Below are positions 44,498-51,734 of a stretch of DNA of 64,000 nucleotides, piece by piece. The notes under the pieces were generated by a model. The model was not told the DNA's origin and made no database searches. It worked only from the letters and a program-made list of their open reading frames with translations. Each line of letters opens with the position of its first letter. The stretch's first letter is position 1. The stretch comes from CAWBCI01 sp963787195 (GTDB lineage Bacteria; Bacteroidota; Bacteroidia; Bacteroidales; JAGOPY01). The translations under genes and the position numbers were made by a program. Where the stretch lies: NCBI GenBank assembly GCA_963787195.1, contig CAWBCI010000060.1, positions 146,206 to 210,205 of the forward strand, read 5' to 3'.

Positions 44498-44851
44498 ATG
44501 GAAAAGAAGAATGAAATTTTGGAAGTAAGTTTCAGATTGGCTGTTTTAATTATTGATTATTCTGAAGATTTAGAAGATTCAAGGAAATATGTTATTGCCC
44601 GGCAGCTTATTAAATCAGGAACTTCAATCGGAGCCAATATAAGAGAAGCTCAAAGTGCCGAAAGCATGCCTGATTTCATACATAAATTAAAAATTGCCCA
44701 TAAAGAAACCATAGAAACTGAATATTGGCTTGAATTACTCAAAGCCAGCAAAAATTATCCCAAGCCATCAAAAGAAATTGAGGACTTGCTCATTTCAACA
44801 AAGAAACTTTTGAATAAAATAATATCGTCTTCAAAAAAGAAATTATTATGA
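44498..44851 (+). CDS. Four-helix-bundle protein (S23/intervening-sequence-protein family)
   Basis: The 117-residue all-helical protein matches the four-helix-bundle family first described from 23S rRNA intervening sequences: FRLAVLIIDYSEDLEDSRKY, VIARQLIKSGTSIGANIREA, QSAESMPDFIHKLKIAHKET and ETEYWLELLKAS. Function is unknown; the family is widespread and often found in variable positions. Here it sits inside the Cus operon between the TolC-type gene and cusB, preceded by a minisatellite, and its stop overlaps the cusB start by four bases (ATGA), so it is translationally coupled with cusB. This suggests insertion into the operon; no metal role is implied. Confidence 0.93.
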   Translation: MEKKNEILEVSFRLAVLIIDYSEDLEDSRKYVIARQLIKSGTSIGANIREAQSAESMPDFIHKLKIAHKETIETEYWLELLKASKNYPKPSKEIEDLLISTKKLLNKIISSSKKKLL

Positions 44852-46690
44852 AAGATATAATTAGAAAAATTAAGCAGAACTACATTTTAATAATTGTAGT
44901 ACTGATTATTGGGTTGATTATAGGATATCTGGTTGGGGGCCCTTCATCCTCAAATCAACAAACCACCACATCAACAAATCAGCAAATCCCCGAATCAAAA
45001 AATCAGATCTGGACCTGCTCCATGCATCCCCAGATCCGTATGGATCATCCCGGAAAATGCCCGATTTGCGGGATGGACCTGATCCCCCTGGCAGAATACG
45101 ATTCTGAAGAGGCTGCCCTGAACCCGGATGAACTCCGGATGACGGAAGAGGCGGTAAAGATTGCGGATATCCAGACAATGATTGTAAAAAAGGCCTATCC
45201 GGACAAAGAAGTTTACCTACTTGGAAAGGTCAGTCCCGATGAAAGGAATATAGCTGAACTAACTGCCCGTTATGGCGGAAGAATAGAAAAATTATATGTC
45301 GATTTCACCGGAGAGAAAGTGAGAAAAGGCGAAAAGCTGGCTTCAGTTTATTCCCCAGCCTTACTGACAGCGCAAAAAGAATTGTTGGAAGCCATAAGCT
45401 ATAAGAATAGCAACCCGGATTTTTACAAGGCCGCCCGGAACAAACTAAAATTATGGGGACTGTCGGAAAACCAGATCGAAGCTATTGAAAAAGAAGGCCA
45501 GGTGAATAATTATTTTGATATCCTCTCCCCTATCAGCGGTACTATTACCCGGCGGGATGTGTCTGTTGGAGATTATATCAAAGAAGGCAGCCCATTATTT
45601 GAAGTGATTGATCTTTCGAAAGTATGGGTGATGTTCCAGGCTTATGAAAGCGATCTTCCCTGGATCCGCCTGAATGACAAAGTAAACTTTACTATTAAGT
45701 CATTGCCGGGGGAGAATTTCAGCGGCCGGGTCAATTTTATTGATCCTTCGATAGATCCAAAAACCAGGGTTGCGAATGTGAGAGTTGAAGTTTCCAATTC
45801 AGGCGATAAGATAAAACCTGAAATGTTCGCCAACGGTATAGTCACATCAGCTATAGCCGGAAACACTAAAGACATCATGATACCCAAGACTGCGGTGCTC
45901 TGGACCGGAAAACGTTCGGTGGTATATGTGAAAGTCCCGGACAGGGAGGAACCCACCTTCAAATACAGGGAAATCACCCTGGGACCCACTGCCGGGGATT
46001 TTTATGTAGTGGCCAAAGGGCTGGAAGAAGGAGAAGAAATAGCCATGAACGGGGTCTTTAAGATCGATGCAGCATCGCAGCTGGCCGGTGATCCCAGTAT
46101 GATGAATCCCGAAGGCGGCGGTGGATCGGTGGGAAGCATGGCCGGAATGGATATGGGTGGAGGCACCAAGAAAACTGGCCAGGCTGCAAAGGACTCTGAA
46201 AATATGGATACTTCTAAGGGAAGCAAGCCTGCTGTTGATATGCAATTTAAAATGCAACTAAACAATGTATTCAATGCTTATCTGCCAATGAAAAACGATT
46301 TTGTGGATTCTGATAGCAAGAAAGTTACTACAGCAGCTGAAAAGGTGAAAGAGAAACTCAAAGAGGTGAATATGGAACTGCTGAAGGGAGACGCCCATTC
46401 GGAATGGATGGAATACCTGCGGCCACTAAACAAGGCCCTTGACAAAATAATTACATCCGATGATCTCGAAATCAAACGGCAGGGTTTTGCCGATCTGAAC
46501 CTGACATTTATATAAGGTCCTCGACAGGTTCGGACTCATGAACGATACCGCATATTATCAATACTGCCCAATGGCATTCAATAATAAGGGAGCTTACTGG
46601 TTCAGTGAAACAAAGGACATTAAGAACCCATATTTTGGCAAAGCGATGCTGAAATGCGGGGAGACGAGGAAGACTTTTGAATTTAAATAG
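44848..46690 (+). CDS. cusB: CusB-like metal efflux adaptor with heavy-metal-binding and DUF3347 domains, frameshifted near its end
   Basis: A membrane-fusion adaptor with an N-terminal helix (ILIIVVLIIGLIIGYLVGG), a heavy-metal-binding motif WTCSMHPQIRMDHPGKCPIC followed by GMDLIPL, the barrel-sandwich/lipoyl part (ARYGGRIEKLYVDFTGEKVR, ILSPISGTITRRDV) and a C-terminal DUF3347-type domain. The main frame stops at 46515 after LNLTFI, but dropping one base near 46513 continues the domain as KVLDRFGLMNDTAYYQYCPM and FNNKGAYWFSETKDIKNPYF to a stop at 46690, which is the usual end of these proteins. It couples CusA to the TolC duct and can pass Cu(I)/Ag(I) ions. A single-base error or a true truncation is possible. 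Confidence 0.92.
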
Positions 46691-46728
46691 TGGAAAGGTG
46701 ATAAGGTGGAAAAGTGAAAAGGTGAAAT
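46691..46728. repeat. Low-complexity GGTGGAAAAGTGAAAAGG-type repeat, right of cusB
   Basis: Purine-rich counterpart, in reverse complement, of the stretch at 38622-38659. It directly follows the stop of the frame-corrected cusB. Confidence 0.6.
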
Positions 46729-46776
46729 AGTGTTTTTTAAAATAAAAATAAAAATTAATCTTTAAAATTTAAAGCT

Positions 46777-47118
46777 ATGAAAACAAAAATGTTCAGTTTA
46801 ATTTTAGGAATGCTGCTTACAGCCAGCATGACAACTTTCGCAGCAAACAAGACGGAAAAATTCAAAGTTTACGGTAATTGCGGAATGTGTGAGAGCCGGA
46901 TAGAAAAGGCTGCAAAATCGGTAGAAGGCGTGAGTTCAGCCGATTGGGACCAGGACACTAAGATGATAGAAGTCACTTTTGATGATTCTAAGACCGATCT
47001 GGAAAAGATCCACAAAGCCATTGCAGATGCTGGCCATGATACAGATCTAAAAAAGGCGGATGACAAGACTTATGAAGCTTTGCCGGGATGTTGTCATTAC
47101 GAACGCAAAGCAGAATAA
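46777..47118 (+). CDS. Exported heavy-metal-associated (HMA) domain protein
   Basis: The 113-residue product has a signal peptide (MFSLILGMLLTASMTTFAAN) and one HMA domain with the metal motif in VYGNCGMCESRIEKAAKSVE (CxxC form CGMC), then ADWDQDTKMIEVTFDDSKT. A second cysteine pair lies at the C-terminus (LPGCCHYERK). It is probably a periplasmic copper-binding protein that delivers metal to the upstream pump; this role is inferred from operon position. Confidence 0.9.
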   Translation: MKTKMFSLILGMLLTASMTTFAANKTEKFKVYGNCGMCESRIEKAAKSVEGVSSADWDQDTKMIEVTFDDSKTDLEKIHKAIADAGHDTDLKKADDKTYEALPGCCHYERKAE

Positions 47119-47292
47119 TCATCACTAAAATTTTGTTCCTTTTTGTTGGGTAATCAACTGGTTTTTGTAATATTATATGTTATTAACTTGAATTTGAATA
47201 AGAATGTAAAAAGCTAAAAATATTGAATTTAGTTTTTAGCCATTTATCAGATTCAACATTTATCATGGATATTAACCTAAAACCATATCACT

Positions 47293-48804
47293 ATGCCAGC
47301 AAAAATCGCGATTATCGGTGCAGGTATTGCCGGACTTTCAGCCGGTTGTTATGCAAGAATGAACGGTTTTGAAACCGAAATTTTTGAATCCCACGCCCAT
47401 GCCGGTGGCTTATGCACCAGCTGGAAAAGGAAGGGCTATACTTTCGACGGTTGCATACACTGGCTGACCGGTTCCTCTCCTGCCGATTCATTCTGGAAAT
47501 TATGGCAGGAACTGGGAGCCGTGCAGGACAAAACTATGATCGACCATGAAGTATTTCAGAGATATACTGATACTGATGGCCGTACCTTCATTGTATACAG
47601 CAATATAGACAGGCTGGAAGCCCATATGAAGGAATTATCGCCGGCTGATAAGGATGCTATTGAACTCTTGTGTAAAATGTCGAGGAAATTCATCTCTTTC
47701 AATTTTCCCCAGACCAAAGCCTACGAACTTTTCAACATGGCAGATAATATCCGGATGATAGCTAAGTTCCTGCCTTTTATGAAATATTATAATTACTGCA
47801 ACAAAACCACATTAGGCCAATTTGCCTTAAAATTCAAAGATCCCTTGCTGAGAGAGAGCATCCCAAGGATATTTGGAGGGGAGAACATGTCGATGGTGGC
47901 CCTGGTCATCACTCTCGCATTAATGCATAAAAAGGCAGGTGGGTTCCCGCTCGGCGGATCCCTTGAATTTGCCCATAGTATTGAAAAACGATATACCGAG
48001 CTGGGAGGCGTGATACATTTCGGGAAAAAAGTGGAAAAGGTCCTGATCGAAAACGGCCGGGCAATCGGGCTATTGCTCAAGGACGGGCAGGAAGTCAGGG
48101 CCGATCATATTATTTCTGCTTCCGACCTGGAGAATAGCCTTTATCATTTGCTGGAAGGAAAATATATCGACCCAATGCATCGTGAATTACTTAAGAATGT
48201 GCCGGTATATCCAACTACGGTGCAGGTTTCTTTCGGCGTAAACAGGGACCTTTCATCAGAGCCGTCTTGTGTTTCAGCTTCTGTAAAAATGAAAGATACA
48301 TTTATTATCGGCCAGGAACAGCACCAATGGATTAGCCATCACAATTATTCATTTGACCCCTCAATGGCTCCTGAAGGACATTCGGTTGTTATCTGTTTTT
48401 TCAGGGTTAATGATTTTAAATACTGGGAAAAACTGCATGCCGACAGGGAAGCTTATAAAGCTGAAAAAGAACGCATAAAGAACATGATTGCCGGAATCTT
48501 AGACGAGATATATCCCGGTTTTAAATCACAGATTGAAATATCGGACGTGGCCACTCCTATGACTTATATAAGATATACCGGAAACCGGAATGGGGCTTAT
48601 ATGACATGGATGTTGTCGGGAAAAAATGCAAACAAATTCAGATTGATCCGGAAAACAGTGCCGGGCCTTGACAATTTCTGGCTGGCAGGGATGTGGGTGA
48701 TGGCACCCGGTGGTCTCCCAACGGGAGCAAAAACAGGGCGGGATGTGATAGAAATGATATGCAAAAAGGACAAGATAGTTTTTAAAACAAGCATCCCTTC
48801 ATAA
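47293..48804 (+). CDS. NAD(P)/FAD-dependent oxidoreductase, phytoene desaturase (CrtI)-like
   Basis: The 503-residue protein begins with a dinucleotide-binding fold (AKIAIIGAGIAGLSAGCYAR, then FETEIFESHAHAGGLCTSWK) and contains IHWLTGSSPADSFWKLW and the late FAD segment NFWLAGMWVMAPGGLPTGAK, then TGRDVIEMICKK. This is the layout of CrtI/retinol-saturase-like flavoproteins. No carotenoid genes are adjacent, so the substrate is unknown; polyene or fatty-acid chains are possible. No signal peptide. Confidence 0.92.
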   Translation: MPAKIAIIGAGIAGLSAGCYARMNGFETEIFESHAHAGGLCTSWKRKGYTFDGCIHWLTGSSPADSFWKLWQELGAVQDKTMIDHEVFQRYTDTDGRTFIVYSNIDRLEAHMKELSPADKDAIELLCKMSRKFISFNFPQTKAYELFNMADNIRMIAKFLPFMKYYNYCNKTTLGQFALKFKDPLLRESIPRIFGGENMSMVALVITLALMHKKAGGFPLGGSLEFAHSIEKRYTELGGVIHFGKKVEKVLIENGRAIGLLLKDGQEVRADHIISASDLENSLYHLLEGKYIDPMHRELLKNVPVYPTTVQVSFGVNRDLSSEPSCVSASVKMKDTFIIGQEQHQWISHHNYSFDPSMAPEGHSVVICFFRVNDFKYWEKLHADREAYKAEKERIKNMIAGILDEIYPGFKSQIEISDVATPMTYIRYTGNRNGAYMTWMLSGKNANKFRLIRKTVPGLDNFWLAGMWVMAPGGLPTGAKTGRDVIEMICKKDKIVFKTSIPS

Positions 48805-48814
48805 TTCTATGCTT

Positions 48815-48822
48815 TATCTTTG
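48815..48822 (+). promoter_or_regulatory. Bacteroidota -7 promoter box giving a near-leaderless transcript
   Basis: TATCTTTG matches TAnnTTTG and ends only 6 bases before the ATG at 48829. If used, transcription starts at or very near the start codon. Confidence 0.5.
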
Positions 48823-48828
48823 CACCTG

Positions 48829-49608
48829 ATGGAGAACTACCTGCTTTTAGCCATATTCGGACTTCTGGTCGGCCTTTTCGGAACCCTGATCGGAGCGGGA
48901 GGTGGCTTTATCCTCACACCTGCCCTCCTGCTGATATACCCTTCTGATAATCCCGAAACTATAACAAGTATCGCTCTTGCTGTAACCTTTGCCAACGCTT
49001 TATCCGGTTCTATTGCATACGGCAGGATGAAACGTATCAACTACCGCTACGGACTGATGTTCGCGGCTGCTTCCATTCCCGGTGCTATCCTGGGTGCACT
49101 CACAACCCAATATGTTCCCCGCAGGACCTTTGATCTGATATTGGCCGTGATACTGATGGCCGGGGCCATATTCATCTTTTTCAGGCCCCCGGTCGAAAGC
49201 AAGGATGATAATGATCATATGATGAAACTCAGCAGGAATAAAACCATTACGGGGATTATCATCAGTTTTATGGTCGGCTTGCTGGCCAGTTTCCTGGGTA
49301 TTGGGGGTGGAATTATCCATGTCCCCGCACTTTCGGGTATATTAGGGTTTAGTGTTCATATTGCTACGGCCACTTCCCACTTTATCCTGGTTTTCGTAAC
49401 ACTCACCGCGGTAATTGTGCATATTGCAACAGGAGCTTTTCATCATGGGGTCCATAGGGCGATTGCACTGGCAGTGGGAGTGGTAATAGGCGCACAGCTT
49501 GGAGCTAAATTATCACGAAGGATCAATGGTAAAGTGATCATCCGCATCCTGGCGCTTGCATTATTAGTGGTAGCTATCCGCTTAATAATTCAATTTTTTC
49601 AGGGTTGA
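48829..49608 (+). CDS. TauE/SafE-family membrane carrier
   Basis: The 259-residue integral membrane protein has about eight helices and the TauE/SafE signature glycine motifs: GLFGTLIGAGGGFILTPALL in the first half and GLLASFLGIGGGIIHVPALS in the second. The family exports or imports small organic or inorganic sulfur anions such as sulfite or sulfoacetate; the substrate here is unknown. The ATG at 48829 is preferred over the TTG at 48820 because the -7 box overlaps the latter. Followed after 95 bases by repeat copy D. Confidence 0.93.
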   Translation: MENYLLLAIFGLLVGLFGTLIGAGGGFILTPALLLIYPSDNPETITSIALAVTFANALSGSIAYGRMKRINYRYGLMFAAASIPGAILGALTTQYVPRRTFDLILAVILMAGAIFIFFRPPVESKDDNDHMMKLSRNKTITGIIISFMVGLLASFLGIGGGIIHVPALSGILGFSVHIATATSHFILVFVTLTAVIVHIATGAFHHGVHRAIALAVGVVIGAQLGAKLSRRINGKVIIRILALALLVVAIRLIIQFFQG

Positions 49609-49702
49609 ATTTCTTCCCTTAACATTAATTATAATAATTCGCTTCATACTGCCAAAACAAATCTTTCGGATTTTCGTCTTATCTTAGCTGATCATTTTTT
49701 TA

Positions 49703-49876
49703 AATGAACTACCCCGCGGCAAGCAGCGGGGTATCTTAAGGAAATATCTCTTATTCGTCTCAAGAGACGGGGAATTTAGTCCTATCAGATCCCGAATAAG
49801 ACTTCGTCTTTTCGGGATCAATTCGACTAAGGATTTTTTCTTCGCTTCGTTTTAAAAAATTGAGTCTCATTGATTC
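49703..49876 (+). repeat. Multi-hairpin dispersed repeat, copy D (full length, best preserved)
   Basis: This is the best reference copy. Blocks: palindrome TACCCCGC/GCGGGGTA; hairpin CTCTT/AAGAG; the block GGGGAATTTAGTCC; nested hairpin TCCCGAA...AGACTTCGTCTT...TCGGGA; GACT arm, T-run, CTTCGCTTCG, A-run, AGTC arm; end motif TCTCATTGATT. It lies 95 bases downstream of the TauE/SafE gene and just before the stress-protein-like gene; no ORF runs through it. Confidence 0.9.
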
Positions 49877-49914
49877 AAAATAAAATAAATAACAAATTAA
49901 TTAAATCAGGACCT

Positions 49915-50403
49915 ATGAAGTCAACTGTTGGTGTTTATGATTCTCATGAGAAAGCCCTGGAAGCTATCCAGGAATTAAAAAACTCCGGTTTCCCGGTGAA
50001 AAATTTATCGGTAATCGGGCAGGCAGAAATTGTTGAAGACCATATGAGGGTTAAATCCAGGGAGCCCATAAATAATATTGGTATTAGTGTAGGAGCAGTG
50101 GCCGGGCCCGTACTCGGTGTACTTGCAGGAGCAGGTATTTTCGCTATTCCCGGTTTCGGATTTTTGTTCGGGGCAGGAGCCCTGCTTGGGGCCCTTGCCG
50201 GATTTGACTTCGGTATAGTCGGAGGTGGTATAGTTTCCCTGCTCTCTACTTTATTCACCAATAAAGATAAAGTGGTGAAATATCATGAGCACCTGAAAGA
50301 AGGTAAATTCCTTGTAATCGCTCAGGGATCAGCCGAAGAAGTTGAAAATGCAAAAGATATTATGGAGGCCCATGGTCAGCATATTGAACTTGATATGCAC
50401 TGA
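49915..50403 (+). CDS. YflT/general-stress-protein-17M-like protein with glycine-rich membrane segment
   Basis: The 162-residue product starts at the ATG at 49915 (MKSTVGVYDSHEKALEAIQE); the upstream in-frame codon at 49870 overlaps the repeat and is rejected. The N-terminal part fits the YflT domain of general stress protein 17M (VGVYDSHEKALEAIQELKNS). A long glycine-rich hydrophobic region follows (GAVAGPVLGVLAGAGIFAIP, GFGFLFGAGALLGALAGFDF) and the C-terminus returns to a soluble domain (KFLVIAQGSAEEVENAKDIM). It is probably membrane-associated; the stress role is inferred from the family name only. Confidence 0.78.
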   Translation: MKSTVGVYDSHEKALEAIQELKNSGFPVKNLSVIGQAEIVEDHMRVKSREPINNIGISVGAVAGPVLGVLAGAGIFAIPGFGFLFGAGALLGALAGFDFGIVGGGIVSLLSTLFTNKDKVVKYHEHLKEGKFLVIAQGSAEEVENAKDIMEAHGQHIELDMH

Positions 50404-50498
50404 TGGTAAATTTGCCTGAAATATTCTGACAAAACGGAAAATATTCACAAATCCATTTTTTCCGTCATATTTTCTTGCTGTTATTTGATTAACAAGTG

Positions 50499-50506
50499 TA
50501 TTTTTG
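50499..50506 (+). promoter_or_regulatory. Bacteroidota -7 promoter box for the GNAT-like gene
   Basis: TATTTTTG, an exact TAnnTTTG match, with a TTG at 50475-50477 at a 21-base spacing as possible -33 element. The ATG is about 104 bases downstream. Confidence 0.45.
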
Positions 50507-50609
50507 GGGGACTGAATAAGTATCCTCAAAAAACTATCGTCATATAACTCATGACCTTAATTTTTATGCAGGTGGGAAATCAAACTCTATTGTATAGCCT
50601 GAAAATAAA

Positions 50610-51734
50610 ATGACGGTAAGTATTAAAGAAGTCATAAGCAGTTCCGATATCGATGCATTCGTAAGCCTTCCTTTTGATATTTACAAGGATGAACCAAACT
50701 GGATCCCACCGATAATCAAGGACGAGAAGAAAGCGCTTGATAAGAAGCATAACCCGGCATATAGCTTTTGTGATGCCCGTTTCTTCCTGGCATATAAAAA
50801 TGGAAAATGTTCGGGCCGGATTGGATGCATCATCAATAAGGATTATAATGAGAAAGTCGGGATAAAATTTGGCCGGATAAACCGTATCGAATTTTATAAT
50901 GACCCTGAAACATTTGACCGGCTTTTAGATACTGCTAAAAAATGGTTCATGGAAGAGCATATGGAATTTATCCATGGACCCCTGGGGTTTTCCAACCTGG
51001 ATACCCAGGGTCTGCTGGTGGAAGGTTTTGACTATCTCCCTTCCATAGCATCCGTCTTTCATCCTTCATATTATAAAGATCATTTTGAAAGAGTGGGATT
51101 TGAAAAGGAAAATGACTGGATAGAATTCCGGCTGACTATTGGAGAAGTGCCCTATAAGAAAGCTAAAAGGGGTTCTGAAATTATACTCCGCCGTTTCGGT
51201 TACGAACTGGTACATTTCAAAAAGCGCTCGGAATTAAAAGTATATGCACCTATTATATTTGATGTTCTGAACGAAGCTTTTACGGAATTACCCTACGTTT
51301 CCCATCTGAATGACAGCATGGTTAAACTTTATACTGATAAATATTTCAAAATATTAAATCCCCGTTTTATCAAAATTGTTAAGAAAGAAGACCAGGTTAT
51401 CGGCTTTTTTATAGGACTGCCTTCACTTTCCGAAGCCATGCAAAAAGCTCATGGAAACTTGTTCCCCTTTGGCTTTATCCATGTTTTGAAAGCCCTTAAG
51501 AAACCGCAGGTTATAGATATGCTCTTGACCGGAGTCAGGCAGGAATATCAAAGTACCGGTGTGGCCGTTGTGCTGATTGCTGCCCTGCAGGAGGAAATGC
51601 TTAAAGCAGGTATACATACCCTGGAAACCACCGGTGTTTTCGAAAGCAACCATAACGTGATCGCCAACTGGAAGAATTACAAACACATACAGCATAAAAG
51701 GAGAAGGTGCTATGTGCTGAAAATCGGGATTTAA
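50610..51734 (+). CDS. GNAT-like acyltransferase of unknown substrate
   Basis: The 374-residue protein resembles the YghO-type family of GNAT-related N-acetyltransferases: DAFVSLPFDIYKDEPNWIPP at the start, FIHGPLGFSNLDTQGLLVEG in the middle and IGFFIGLPSLSEAMQKAHGN, then GVRQEYQSTGVAVVLIAALQ, which resembles the acyl-CoA loop. The end is convergent with mprF, with the two stop codons overlapping in one TTAA. Substrate unknown; cytoplasmic. Confidence 0.82.
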   Translation: MTVSIKEVISSSDIDAFVSLPFDIYKDEPNWIPPIIKDEKKALDKKHNPAYSFCDARFFLAYKNGKCSGRIGCIINKDYNEKVGIKFGRINRIEFYNDPETFDRLLDTAKKWFMEEHMEFIHGPLGFSNLDTQGLLVEGFDYLPSIASVFHPSYYKDHFERVGFEKENDWIEFRLTIGEVPYKKAKRGSEIILRRFGYELVHFKKRSELKVYAPIIFDVLNEAFTELPYVSHLNDSMVKLYTDKYFKILNPRFIKIVKKEDQVIGFFIGLPSLSEAMQKAHGNLFPFGFIHVLKALKKPQVIDMLLTGVRQEYQSTGVAVVLIAALQEEMLKAGIHTLETTGVFESNHNVIANWKNYKHIQHKRRRCYVLKIGI

